Below the pieces are notes generated by a model, which was not told the DNA's origin, ran no database searches, and saw only the letters and a list, made by a program, of their open reading frames with translations. DNA of 19,027 nucleotides from Thiotrichales bacterium (GTDB taxonomy: Bacteria > Pseudomonadota > Gammaproteobacteria > UWMA-0217): contig JANTGD010000016.1 in the NCBI GenBank assembly GCA_024763135.1, forward strand, positions 1 through 19,027. Reading direction: 5' to 3'. Shown piece after piece: positions 1-8,172 of this stretch. The position numbers and the translations under genes were made by a program. How positions within the stretch are numbered: position 1 is the first letter of the stretch; every line of letters starts with the position of its first letter.

Positions 1-119
1 CTTGCGTGGACTTTTGTGATCCAATTGAGGTTTTTAGGTTTAAGGGCGGTCACAGCGCAGCGGCCGATTTAGCACGCATTCTGTCTATCCACGCAGTTGG
101 CGTTGCATGCCTCTCGGGT
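1..119. other. Non-coding edge downstream of moaA
   Basis: This stretch lies past the moaA stop codon at the left end of the window. Short open frames cross it on both strands, but none has a ribosome binding site or a recognisable product. I see no terminator hairpin after moaA, so the minus-strand transcript may continue beyond the window. Confidence 0.4.
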
Positions 120-1100
120 TCAACCCCCGGTCATCGACATAAAGCGCAGCACTTGTTGCGGTTTTTCATTGAACTCATGCCGCTCGGGCTTGATATCGAT
201 GGCCGCTTTTATCACTTGTTTGAGTTCATCATCACTGACGCCACTGCGCATGATAGGACGCAGTGAAACACTGTGTTCTTGCCCCAGACACAGATACAGC
301 GAACCATCCACGGCAATTCGTACCCGATTACAGGTTTCGCAAAAATGCTGCGAAATTGGAGTAATAAAGCCAATATTGACCCCTGTACCCTGCACCTGTA
401 CATATCGTGCTGGACCCGCTCCAGGGACCGCGCCAGGCACCAGATCGAAGCGCTGCTCCAGGCGTCGCCGGACATCCCGTAAATCGACGAATTGATCCTG
501 CGCTTCCCGACCTGTGTCCCCTACCGGCATGGTCTCGATAAAACGCAAGGTAAAACCATGCTCGATACAAAACTCGACCATGTCTTCAACCTCTTGATCA
601 TTGATTCCTTTCATCACGACCATGTTGATCTTGATGGGCATCAACCCCACTTGCTTGGCTACCATCAGTCCGTCGAGCACCTTTTCAAGCTTGCCTTTGG
701 TAATCCGTTTGAATACTGCCGGTTTAAGCGTATCCAGGCTGACATTAATGCGAGTAATACCACTGTCACGCAATGCCTCCGCTTGCTTGGCAAGGCGCGT
801 CGCATTGGTGGAAAGGGATAAATCGTCGAGTAAAGGTAAGGCTGATAAGCGTTGTGCTAAAACAGGGAGATTCTTGCGCACAAGCGGTTCACCGCCTGTC
901 AAGCGTACGCGTTTGACTCCAAGTTCGGAGAATACGCGTATCAGGCGCTCAATTTCGTCAAAGCTGAGCCAATGCTCTGGCTCCTCGAAGTCTTTGAACG
1001 CCTCAGGCATGCAGTAGAAACACCGCAAATCACAACGATCTGTAACCGATAGCCGCACGTAATCGATACGACGATTAAACTGATCAATAAGCGTAGTCAT
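120..1100 (-). CDS. moaA: GTP 3',8-cyclase MoaA (molybdenum cofactor biosynthesis)
   Basis: Radical-SAM enzyme that, with MoaC, converts GTP to cyclic pyranopterin monophosphate, the first step of molybdenum cofactor synthesis in the cytoplasm. Seen here: the N-terminal cluster motif CDLRCFYC (three cysteines for the SAM [4Fe-4S] cluster), TGGEPL, the C-terminal cluster motif CETCN followed by a third cysteine 13 residues later, and the C-terminal Gly-Gly tail typical of MoaA. From ATG 1100 the product is 326 residues, the usual size, and begins MTTLIDQFNRR like other MoaA proteins. An in-frame ATG at 1154 would add 18 residues but lies inside the upstream acyltransferase gene. The chosen start is 7 bp past that gene's stop codon, so translational coupling is likely; no clear Shine-Dalgarno site is visible. 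No other moa gene is in the window. The function is secure; only the start is uncertain. Confidence 0.95.
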   Translation of the reverse strand: MTTLIDQFNRRIDYVRLSVTDRCDLRCFYCMPEAFKDFEEPEHWLSFDEIERLIRVFSELGVKRVRLTGGEPLVRKNLPVLAQRLSALPLLDDLSLSTNATRLAKQAEALRDSGITRINVSLDTLKPAVFKRITKGKLEKVLDGLMVAKQVGLMPIKINMVVMKGINDQEVEDMVEFCIEHGFTLRFIETMPVGDTGREAQDQFVDLRDVRRRLEQRFDLVPGAVPGAGPARYVQVQGTGVNIGFITPISQHFCETCNRVRIAVDGSLYLCLGQEHSVSLRPIMRSGVSDDELKQVIKAAIDIKPERHEFNEKPQQVLRFMSMTGG

Positions 1101-1107
1101 TTCTGCA

Positions 1108-1929
1108 TTATAGATCAGAGCTGGATTTTCTGTCAGATCTTCCTTCTGGTTCATTGGGGAAACCCGTCTTACACGCTTTGAGTTGCTGTTCTGCCAAGCG
1201 CCCTAACTCGGGCATTTGCCCCTCAATCCAGTCTTCGACTTGCCGATTGACTGCGGCGGCATCCCGTCCCTGCGTATCGATCATGGGTCCAAAGCGTAGC
1301 GTAATCACACCTGGGTACTTGATAAACTGGTGGCGGGGCCAGAAGTACCCGGCATTGTGTGCCAACGGAACAACCGGATAGCCACTGCGCGTCGCAAGAA
1401 TAGCCCCCCCCAGTTTGTAACGCCCCCGCTTACCCGGCGGCATGCGCGTGCCTTCGGGAAACACAATCACCTTCCGACCCGCAGCCAGGCGCTCTGCGCC
1501 CTGGGCAACAACTTGCTCTACGGCATTGCGCCCGGCACTGCGATCAATAGCAATTTGATCCAACAGGCGGATTCCCCAGCCAAAAAACGGAATTCGCAGT
1601 AATTCTTTTTTGAGTACCCAGGCGACCGTGGGAAACATAGCAGACAGTGCCAGCGTCTCCCAGGTTGATTGATGTTTGGCCAAGACCACCATCGGTGCAT
1701 CTGGCAGGTCCTCCAATCCTTCGACACGGTGATCCAAACCGCAGAGTCTGGCCAATACCCATAGGTTAAACCGCGTCCAACTCATGATCAGAGGAAAGCG
1801 GATCCGCGGTGGCAGGACAATCAAAGCCCAGATGACCACCCCATAGCCTACCGTTGAACTCGCAAAAATGAGCCAAAACAGCAAAGAACTGAACCATAGA
1901 ACCAATGGGTTGCAACGCAGTTTATTCAT
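1108..1929 (-). CDS. plsC: 1-acyl-sn-glycerol-3-phosphate acyltransferase (PlsC/LPLAT family)
   Basis: Membrane-associated acyltransferase of 273 residues that is expected to transfer an acyl chain to lysophosphatidic acid, giving phosphatidic acid for phospholipid synthesis. Family motifs are present in order: block I is KHQSTWE (His86, with Glu91 where the classic HX4D has Asp), FPEGTR at residues 157-162, and VPLAHN at 187-192. Hydrophobic stretches at about residues 8-40 fit one or two N-terminal membrane anchors. The HX4E variant occurs in a proteobacterial branch often found beside gmhB and glyQS, as I recall for Pseudomonas lptA. The gene starts 28 bp after gmhB and its end abuts moaA, so the three probably share a transcript. 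Acyl-chain and headgroup preference cannot be read from the sequence, and plsC is used as the family symbol. Confidence 0.88.
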   Translation of the reverse strand: MNKLRCNPLVLWFSSLLFWLIFASSTVGYGVVIWALIVLPPRIRFPLIMSWTRFNLWVLARLCGLDHRVEGLEDLPDAPMVVLAKHQSTWETLALSAMFPTVAWVLKKELLRIPFFGWGIRLLDQIAIDRSAGRNAVEQVVAQGAERLAAGRKVIVFPEGTRMPPGKRGRYKLGGAILATRSGYPVVPLAHNAGYFWPRHQFIKYPGVITLRFGPMIDTQGRDAAAVNRQVEDWIEGQMPELGRLAEQQLKACKTGFPNEPEGRSDRKSSSDL

Positions 1930-1957
1930 GGGATGTCATTACTCAGCATGGTTTACA

Positions 1958-2494
1958 CTACTGATTGAGCAGGGCATCGGCGACGGACGCTAGATCGGGG
2001 TAAATCGCCGTACCCGCGGGTAAACGACCTTCGCGCAGAGTCTTCTGACCCTTACCCGTGAGCACCAGCATGGGCTGCGCACCTACCACTGCCGCCGCCT
2101 GAAGATCACGCAGGGAATCACCCACAACAGGGGCGCCCTCAAGCCTCTCCCCCAAGTCCTCTGCAATACGTAGATACATCCCTGGCTGCGGTTTTCGACA
2201 GACGCAACCCTCATCAGGTCCGTGAGGACAAAAGGCCAATATATCAATGCTTGCCCCCTGTTGCGCCAACAACCTACGAAATTTCTCGTGAATTGCCATC
2301 AGCGTCTCCAACGTGAACAGACCTCGCGCAATACCAGACTGATTCGTCGCGATCCCAACTTTAAAGCCTGCGGATTTGAAACGCGCAATGGCCTCCAAGC
2401 TCCCTGCAATTGGCACCCATTCCTCGGGGGATTTCACAAATAGGTCAGAGTCCCGATTGACCACACCATCTCTATCTAAAATTATCAGACTCAC
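1958..2494 (-). CDS. gmhB: D-glycero-beta-D-manno-heptose 1,7-bisphosphate 7-phosphatase
   Basis: HAD-superfamily phosphatase of 178 residues that removes the 7-phosphate during synthesis of ADP-heptose for the lipopolysaccharide inner core. Seen here: DRDGVVN (nucleophile Asp7 and acid/base Asp9), TNQSGIARG at 50-58, a zinc-binding cluster CPH...CVC (Cys89, His91, Cys97, Cys99), then RKPQPGM and GDSLRD at 125-130. The length matches GmhB. The start is GTG at 2494, preceded by a modest purine-rich GGAACTGAGAA. It is the first gene of the gmhB-plsC-moaA cluster. Its upstream neighbour is a divergent envelope gene instead of glyS, so it must use a promoter in 2495-2612. A weak TTGATC / TATCCC pair 17 bp apart lies there. 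Confidence 0.93.
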   Translation of the reverse strand: MSLIILDRDGVVNRDSDLFVKSPEEWVPIAGSLEAIARFKSAGFKVGIATNQSGIARGLFTLETLMAIHEKFRRLLAQQGASIDILAFCPHGPDEGCVCRKPQPGMYLRIAEDLGERLEGAPVVGDSLRDLQAAAVVGAQPMLVLTGKGQKTLREGRLPAGTAIYPDLASVADALLNQ

Positions 2495-2612
2495 TTCTCA
2501 GTTCCGGGGATAGAAGGTAATAGAATGAGGATCAAGTAACTACCTATACATGGCATGCACCCAGCACATGCCTCTCTCAACCGGAGCTTCCACTCGATTA
2601 TGGGGTGATGTT

Positions 2613-4037
2613 ATGCGTGATCCACAACCATCAAATTATGCCAAACTCGTATTAGTATTGTTCGCAATCTCCTTCATTACAGGCTGCCCAGTCCTTGCCT
2701 GGTCTAAAGGCGAAGTGTACAACCTCAATACAAGCAGCACACCAGCAAAACACTTTTCTTATACTATTGCGTCACAAGCATACCAATGGGGCGTCGGCAA
2801 TGATGAGCTTATCACTGATGTGATCTACCAAGGAAAAACACTCTCTTATAATGCGATTCAACCAGACATAGTGAAAATATGGCGACATAACAATCCCATA
2901 ATCACGGGGAATGTTTGCACCATTTATGCTGAAATGGGTGCCGACCCTCGATTGAGCATTCTTCCCAGTTACCCAGAGGCTGCTAATGGAGAGTGCAACC
3001 TTGAGTCTGTCATCGGAGATTCTAGGATCAATATTGGTACAAATAATTTATTCACCAATAAGTTCACAGATACCTACCTCGTCAACAATATTGAGAGAGT
3101 TGACTTTATTTTTTTTGATGGCCTAAGTGTAACCGCCGAGAATATAGATACTGCTGGACACGTGCTACTCGAAAAAGGTGCAAATAGCCCAACAAAGATT
3201 GCAGCCATTCGAAAGCTCGATAATTCCGGTAATCCATCAGAATTTGGCTCCTTGCTCACTGTCTACAAGGCAGGGTACGGCAATATCGATCAGTTGCAGT
3301 ATGGAGTAACAAGCAGAACGAAAAAACGTGCGGAATTGTCCAATTACGCCGATCAAACAGACCATTTATTGAAAACTTACGCTGAAAGCGTCGAAACACT
3401 AGGCGCTGTCTTTGTGTCCGCAAATGATCTTGGTATCCCCCCAGAAGAAAAATATTATGGTTTTTCTCTATTCCCTATGGATGTGGATACAGCTAGCTTC
3501 GATCTAACCAAACCGGAAACCTTTCCCATAAACACTGATTTCTTTGTTGATGATGCCGACTTGAAAGCGGGCACTGCCGGTAACTTCAAGCTTGGCAGCG
3601 ATATCACGCCCAATCAAACCCCAATCGCAGGTAATGACACGGCGGAAACGACACAGGGAAGCAGTGTAACCATTGACGTACTCAGCAACGATTCCGATCC
3701 GGATGGCGATCCTCTGAGCCTTTCCATTCTCGCCGCTACCCTTCATGGTCAAGTGGCGATAGAGAACAACCAGATCGTATACACTCCGGACGCAGGGTAC
3801 ACTGGTGTCGATGAGTTTACGTATCAGATCACCGACGGCCAGGGTGCCAGCGCGACCGCACGCGTATCGATTACCGTTAACGCGGACCAAAATACAGCCG
3901 TATTAGCCGGTGGCAGCAGCTCGACAGCCGTGATCGAAACAGGACTAGATGGACACGGCGCGGGTAGTTTTGGCTGGTTTGCATGGCTACTCCCGCTGAT
4001 CGCCGTGCTGCGCCGAAGATCGATTCTGAAGCATTAG
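2613..4037 (+). CDS. Secreted surface protein with cadherin-like domain and GlyGly-CTERM-like tail
   Basis: Exported protein of 474 residues from ATG 2613. I prefer this start over ATG 2550 because a signal peptide follows at once (hydrophobic core LVLVLFAISF) and GGGGTG lies 5 bp upstream. The signal contains FITGC, which could act as a lipoprotein box at Cys25; otherwise signal peptidase I may cut after VLA (residue 29). Residues about 30-330 form a domain I do not recognise by name, with NNIERVDFIFFDGLS and DLGIPPEEKYYGFSLF stretches resembling secreted proteins of unknown function. Residues about 334-426 are a bacterial cadherin-like/Ig-like repeat (VLSNDSDPDGD, YTPDAGYTGVDEFTYQITDG). The tail is GAGSFGW, a hydrophobic stretch, then LRRR, as in the GlyGly-CTERM signals cut by rhombosortase. 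The coding sequence for the first two thirds is A+T-rich. The OmpA gene begins 12 bp downstream. The function is probably at the cell surface but is unknown. Confidence 0.8.
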   Translation: MRDPQPSNYAKLVLVLFAISFITGCPVLAWSKGEVYNLNTSSTPAKHFSYTIASQAYQWGVGNDELITDVIYQGKTLSYNAIQPDIVKIWRHNNPIITGNVCTIYAEMGADPRLSILPSYPEAANGECNLESVIGDSRINIGTNNLFTNKFTDTYLVNNIERVDFIFFDGLSVTAENIDTAGHVLLEKGANSPTKIAAIRKLDNSGNPSEFGSLLTVYKAGYGNIDQLQYGVTSRTKKRAELSNYADQTDHLLKTYAESVETLGAVFVSANDLGIPPEEKYYGFSLFPMDVDTASFDLTKPETFPINTDFFVDDADLKAGTAGNFKLGSDITPNQTPIAGNDTAETTQGSSVTIDVLSNDSDPDGDPLSLSILAATLHGQVAIENNQIVYTPDAGYTGVDEFTYQITDGQGASATARVSITVNADQNTAVLAGGSSSTAVIETGLDGHGAGSFGWFAWLLPLIAVLRRRSILKH

Positions 4038-4042
4038 AAGGA
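4038..4042 (+). promoter_or_regulatory. Ribosome binding site of the OmpA gene at 4050
   Basis: AAGGA lies directly after the TAG stop of the preceding gene and 7 bp before the ATG. It fixes the start and shows that the two genes are translated separately, unlike the fused version at 9350-13573. Confidence 0.75.
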
Positions 4043-4049
4043 ACTGACC

Positions 4050-5147
4050 ATGAAACGATTCGATACGCCTTGTAAATGTGCTTTCGCCCTGGCGGTAGCG
4101 CTCAGTGGATGGGCGACCACAGTCAGCGCGGATACCACTCCTCAGGATCGCAGCTTTGAACGTCGCGTCTATATTGGGGCAGGTGCTGGCGTTACCCATG
4201 TCAAACCTCGTACCGACGGCACGGGATATAGCGTCATGGATGATAGCAGCACCGGTGGCACTATCAGCATCGGCTTGGACGTTACGCCCCGCCTGAGCGT
4301 CGAAGGCTACGCCGCTACGCTGGGCAAGGCAGACATCCAGAACGATACCACACAAGCAAAAGCAGGCGACATCAAGTATCAGCAGGCAGGAGTGAGCGGG
4401 ATTCTCTACGTGGCCAACAATCGCAATGCATCGGACTACGAGCGCGGTGAGGCGGATGAAGGTTTGCAGCGTCGCGAGGGACTCTCTCCCTATGTACGGG
4501 TTGGTGCTGGAAAGCTAAGCAATGAATCCGATTTAGCCTACCGGCAAGTCAATGAATGGGATATGCATGTGGGCGCTGGTGTGGAATACGGCTGGTCAAA
4601 TGGCGTCGCCGCACGGGCTGAGGTCGTTTCCTACGATACCGATGCAAAACTGTTGACGGCAGGCGTCGTCAAACGCTTTGGCAAAACCAAACCCTACCGC
4701 GTCGCAGCAGTGCCTCCCCCCGTCGAACCGCCACCTGCGGTCGTCGCGCCTGAGCCGCCCGTCCCCACTGTACAGGCACCTCCACCGAAACCAAAGCCAA
4801 AATTGGACTTACTGTCCATCAGCCTCCCGGTAGTCCATTTTGCATTTGATCGTGCCGATTTGCGCAAGCCCGACCTGCCCCTGTTAGACCGACTCGCGCA
4901 AACTCTGCAACGGTACAGCAAACTCAAGCTGGAAATTCAGGGCCACACCGATCCAGTTGGAACAGAAGCCTACAATCAGCGTCTCTCCGAGCGACGCGCG
5001 GAGCGCGTCAAGGCCTACCTCGTCTCCAAAGGAATCTCCGCGGATCGCCTGAAAACCGTCGGCTTTTCTGAAAACCGCCCGGTTGCCGACAATGCGACGG
5101 CCGAAGGACGCGCTTTGAATCGTCGCGTGGAGTTCGTGATTCGGTAA
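4050..5147 (+). CDS. OmpA-family outer membrane protein (barrel, proline linker, peptidoglycan-binding domain)
   Basis: Outer membrane protein of 365 residues. Signal peptide 1-27 ends VSA before DTT. Residues about 38-213 form an OmpA-like beta-barrel with alternating hydrophobic/aromatic strands, opening YIGAGAG and closing VVKRFG. A proline-rich linker follows (about 220-250). The C-terminal OmpA domain carries VHFAFDRADL, GHTDPVGT, LSERRAERVKAYL and NRRVEFVIR, the fold that binds diaminopimelate in peptidoglycan. The gene thus likely ties the outer membrane to the cell wall. It sits 12 bp behind a sorted surface-protein gene, almost certainly in one transcript, so the two products may work together. 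The barrel is a paralog of those in the genes at 9350-13573 and 17866-19027, but this copy has no thrombospondin-type-3 repeat in the linker. No terminator is visible after it. Confidence 0.9.
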   Translation: MKRFDTPCKCAFALAVALSGWATTVSADTTPQDRSFERRVYIGAGAGVTHVKPRTDGTGYSVMDDSSTGGTISIGLDVTPRLSVEGYAATLGKADIQNDTTQAKAGDIKYQQAGVSGILYVANNRNASDYERGEADEGLQRREGLSPYVRVGAGKLSNESDLAYRQVNEWDMHVGAGVEYGWSNGVAARAEVVSYDTDAKLLTAGVVKRFGKTKPYRVAAVPPPVEPPPAVVAPEPPVPTVQAPPPKPKPKLDLLSISLPVVHFAFDRADLRKPDLPLLDRLAQTLQRYSKLKLEIQGHTDPVGTEAYNQRLSERRAERVKAYLVSKGISADRLKTVGFSENRPVADNATAEGRALNRRVEFVIR

Positions 5148-5347
5148 AGCACCATACAGCCGCCCGCATGAACGGCCGTGTATTCGCAGACTGGGTCTAT
5201 CGCCTCCACGATTTACTCCCGTTTCCAAGACGCGTTGCAACTGCGCATGCCAGATGGTGAGTCTGCGTTGGCAAACCTATTGAGTAAGAACCTGCCCGGT
5301 GGCACGATAGTGTGCCAATACCCACCGGCTTGATCTTAACCATCTCT
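5148..5347. other. Intergenic region between ompA-like gene and permease
   Basis: No convincing gene here. A short hairpin (TGGCAC, six-base loop, GTGCCA at 5300-5317) is present but lacks a following T run, so it is not a standard terminator. It covers the GTG at 5312 that could otherwise start the permease, which favours the ATG at 5348. Confidence 0.4.
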
Positions 5348-6094
5348 ATGAGTGCGTTCCTGGACAGCATAATTCTGCTCAGCATTGGATGCGTTGCGGG
5401 ATTTATGAATGTCCTTGCTGGCGGCGGTTCCGCATTGACCGTACCTATTATGATATTGATGGGTTTCGATCCGACGGTCGCCAATGGAACCAATCGTCTC
5501 GCCATTCTTGTGGAAGCAGGTGCTGGTGTGGCCGCATTCCACCGCGAACGATACTCTGATTTTAATACCAGCCTGCGACTCGCGTCCTACACGCTGCCGG
5601 GTGGCCTGCTCGGTGCTTTTTTTGCAGTAAAAATTGATGACCGAGCGTTTACCTTGGTTCTGGGCGTCGTTCTCTTGTTCATCGTGGCGTCACTTTTCTT
5701 ACCCAAGCCAAGTCTCTCGAAACCACACCCACAACCCCATAACCTGTTCACCGCCTTTGCGATGTTCGGTATTGGATTTTATGGCGGATTTTTACAAGCC
5801 GGTGTAGGATTTCTGATTATGGCAAGTCTCACACATCTCGCAGGCTTGTCTTTGATTGCGACCAATATGCACAAAGTATTTATCGTGATGGTTTTTACAG
5901 TCCCTTCCATTCTGATTTTCGCCTGGAGTGGCAATATCGATTGGTCTGCCGGGGCAATCCTTGCGCTGGGTATGGGCGCCGGCGCGTGGTGGGCCGTGAA
6001 GTTGGCAATACACAGAGGAGAGCGCATCGTACGTGCGGTGCTCGCAATTGCATTAGTTCTACTCGCGGCTCGTTTGATGGTCGTATACCGCTAA
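5348..6094 (+). CDS. TauE/SafE family membrane permease
   Basis: Integral membrane protein of 248 residues from ATG 5348; an in-frame GTG at 5312 would add 12 residues. It has the two-fold repeat of the TauE/SafE (formerly DUF81) family. The N-terminal half has LAGGGSALTVPIMILMG followed by DPTVANGTNRLA, and the C-terminal half has GFYGGFLQAGVGFLIM followed by ATNMHKVF. About seven or eight hydrophobic segments are visible. Members have been linked to export or uptake of sulfite, sulfoacetate and other organosulfur anions, but family membership alone does not give the substrate. No sulfur-metabolism gene is next to it. It runs convergently into glyS, the two stop codons overlapping at 6091-6094. 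Neither candidate start has a strong ribosome binding site. Confidence 0.87.
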   Translation: MSAFLDSIILLSIGCVAGFMNVLAGGGSALTVPIMILMGFDPTVANGTNRLAILVEAGAGVAAFHRERYSDFNTSLRLASYTLPGGLLGAFFAVKIDDRAFTLVLGVVLLFIVASLFLPKPSLSKPHPQPHNLFTAFAMFGIGFYGGFLQAGVGFLIMASLTHLAGLSLIATNMHKVFIVMVFTVPSILIFAWSGNIDWSAGAILALGMGAGAWWAVKLAIHRGERIVRAVLAIALVLLAARLMVVYR

Positions 6095-8172
6095 ACCGCG
6101 CTCTGCAGACGCGACAGGTCAGCCACACGCAGAAACAGAGCCTGAAGATGGCTCAACAGCGCCAGGCGATTCTGTTGCAGCGCCGCATCCTCTGCCATCA
6201 CCATCACCTCATCGAAAAACCGATCCACCGACTCTCTCAAGGTAGCCAGCTGCTGCAATGCTGCATGATATTCCCCTTGGTCGAAAGCTACCGAGACTTC
6301 CGCGCCTAGGCTTTCCAGGGCCTGATAAAGGGCCTGTTCCGCCGGTTCTAAGAGCAACGCCGCATCAATCGTCGCAGGAAAATTAGCCTCAGTCTTTTTG
6401 AGGATGTTGCCAATTCGTTTGTTTGCAGCCGCCAAAGCTTCCGCCGCTGGCAACTGCTTGAACGCTGCCACAGCTTTAACACGTCGATCCAAATCCACTG
6501 GGCGTGAAGGCATCAGCGCCAGCACCGCATCGACAACATCCACGCTCACACCCTGATCCTGATAATAGGAACGCAAGCGCTCAAGCACATAGTCAAAACA
6601 GGCAGTAACGGTATCATCTTGGTTTAAGCGACCCTGTAATTGGTTTTCGGCAAATACCAGCAGCGCTTTAAGATCTAGGTCCAGATCAGCTTCGATCATA
6701 ATCCGCAACACACCCAGCGCAGCCCGACGTAAAGCGAAGGGGTCTTTGGTACCAGAGGGCTTCTGACCGATACCAAAAATGCCTACCAGCGTATCAATCT
6801 TATCCGCCAAAGCCAGCGATTGACCCACTGTCGTACGTGGCAGGCTATCGCCTGCTTGTCTTGGCAGATATTGCTCTTCCAGGGCAACGGCGACATCGCC
6901 AGGCTCCCCATCGTGCTCGGCATAATACCGCCCGGCGGTCCCCTGCAATTCGGGAAATTCGTAAACCATGGCCGTCATCAGATCGCATTTGGACAAATAA
7001 GCTGCACGGCCGGCCTGTTCCACGTCGGCACCGATGCTTGCCGCGATATCCTGCGCCAAGGCCTTAATTCTTAGGGTCTTGTCGTAAAGGGTGCCAAGCT
7101 TCTGTTGAAACACGATCTCTTTGAGCGATGCGACCCGGGATTCCAGAGGCTGCTTTCGATCCTGCTCCCAAAAAAATGCCGCATCAGCGAACCGCGGACG
7201 GATAACGCGTTCATTTCCTTCGATCACTTTTGCTGGGTCAGTGCTTTCGATATTCGCAATGGTTATAAAGTGTGGCAGTAACCGCCCCTCAGGGGTCACG
7301 ACAGCAAAATACTTCTGATGACCTTCCATGGTGGAAATCAGTGCTTCATGGGGTACTTCTAAAAACTTTTCCTCAAAACGCCCCGCCAGTGCCACGGGCC
7401 ATTCCACCAAAGCGGTCACCTCATCGAGCAGGTCCACGTCGATGATGGCTTCTCCACCCAGCTCCTGCGCTGTATCGATCACCTGCGCTCTGATCAATTC
7501 TCGACGACGTGAAAAATTTGCCAGCACCCGGCCACGTGTTTCCAGCAACCGCGCATAATCCTTGGGATCATAAATCGTTAATTCCTCGGGATGATGGAAA
7601 CGATGTCCATATGTTACATTTCCCGCCTCGACGCCCAGTACGCGCCCTGGCAGCACAGCGTCTCCCAAGAGCATCAGCAACCAATGCACCGGTCGCACAA
7701 ACTGCTCCTCCCCTGCTCCCCAGCGCATGCGTTTAGGGATGGGGAGGTTTTGCAGGCTCGTTTCGATAATACCAGGCAACAAACTGGCAGCGGTCTGCCC
7801 CGTTTCTTGTTTGCGAAATACAAGCCAGGCCCCTTTCTCTGTCTCGATACGGCCTAACTCTTTAACTGTCACGCCACAGGATTTGGCAAACCCCTGCGCC
7901 GCTTTGGTCGGTTTACCACTGGCATCGAACGCAGCGATTAAGGCCGGACCTCGTTTCTCTATCACACGATCAGGTTGCTGGACATCGAGTGAATGCACCA
8001 AAACGGCCAAGCGCCGCGGACTCGCATAATGCTCAACCTCAAGATGCCCCAGTTGCGCATCTGCCAAACCCGCTACAATGCTGGCAGTCAAGGCGTCCGA
8101 CAACTTAGGCAGCGCCCTTGGGGGCAATTCTTCTGTGCCAATCTCTACCAGAAAATCGAGCTGCTCAACCAT
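6091..8172 (-). CDS. glyS: Glycyl-tRNA synthetase beta subunit
   Basis: Beta subunit (693 residues) of the bacterial tetrameric glycyl-tRNA synthetase, needed for tRNA recognition while the alpha subunit carries the amino-acid-activating site. The product begins VEQLDFLVEIGTEELPPRAL, the standard GlyS N-terminus, and contains the family stretch EVPHEALISTMEGHQKYF. A C-terminal DALR-like anticodon-binding region ends ADLSRLQSAV. Size agrees with the roughly 690-residue family norm. The frame stays open upstream to 8550, but those 126 codons lie inside glyQ and are not GlyS-like. ATG 8172 overlaps the glyQ stop by 8 bp, typical of translational coupling that keeps subunits balanced. The stop codon overlaps that of the convergent permease gene. 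Confidence 0.97.
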   Translation of the reverse strand: MVEQLDFLVEIGTEELPPRALPKLSDALTASIVAGLADAQLGHLEVEHYASPRRLAVLVHSLDVQQPDRVIEKRGPALIAAFDASGKPTKAAQGFAKSCGVTVKELGRIETEKGAWLVFRKQETGQTAASLLPGIIETSLQNLPIPKRMRWGAGEEQFVRPVHWLLMLLGDAVLPGRVLGVEAGNVTYGHRFHHPEELTIYDPKDYARLLETRGRVLANFSRRRELIRAQVIDTAQELGGEAIIDVDLLDEVTALVEWPVALAGRFEEKFLEVPHEALISTMEGHQKYFAVVTPEGRLLPHFITIANIESTDPAKVIEGNERVIRPRFADAAFFWEQDRKQPLESRVASLKEIVFQQKLGTLYDKTLRIKALAQDIAASIGADVEQAGRAAYLSKCDLMTAMVYEFPELQGTAGRYYAEHDGEPGDVAVALEEQYLPRQAGDSLPRTTVGQSLALADKIDTLVGIFGIGQKPSGTKDPFALRRAALGVLRIMIEADLDLDLKALLVFAENQLQGRLNQDDTVTACFDYVLERLRSYYQDQGVSVDVVDAVLALMPSRPVDLDRRVKAVAAFKQLPAAEALAAANKRIGNILKKTEANFPATIDAALLLEPAEQALYQALESLGAEVSVAFDQGEYHAALQQLATLRESVDRFFDEVMVMAEDAALQQNRLALLSHLQALFLRVADLSRLQSAV

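Noticed and set aside
6..266. Plus-strand open frame at the left edge
   Set aside because: It runs antisense into the conserved C-terminal end of moaA and has no recognisable product.
5168..5260. 30-codon open frame between the OmpA gene and the permease
   Set aside because: No ribosome binding site, no similarity recognised, and a length expected by chance.
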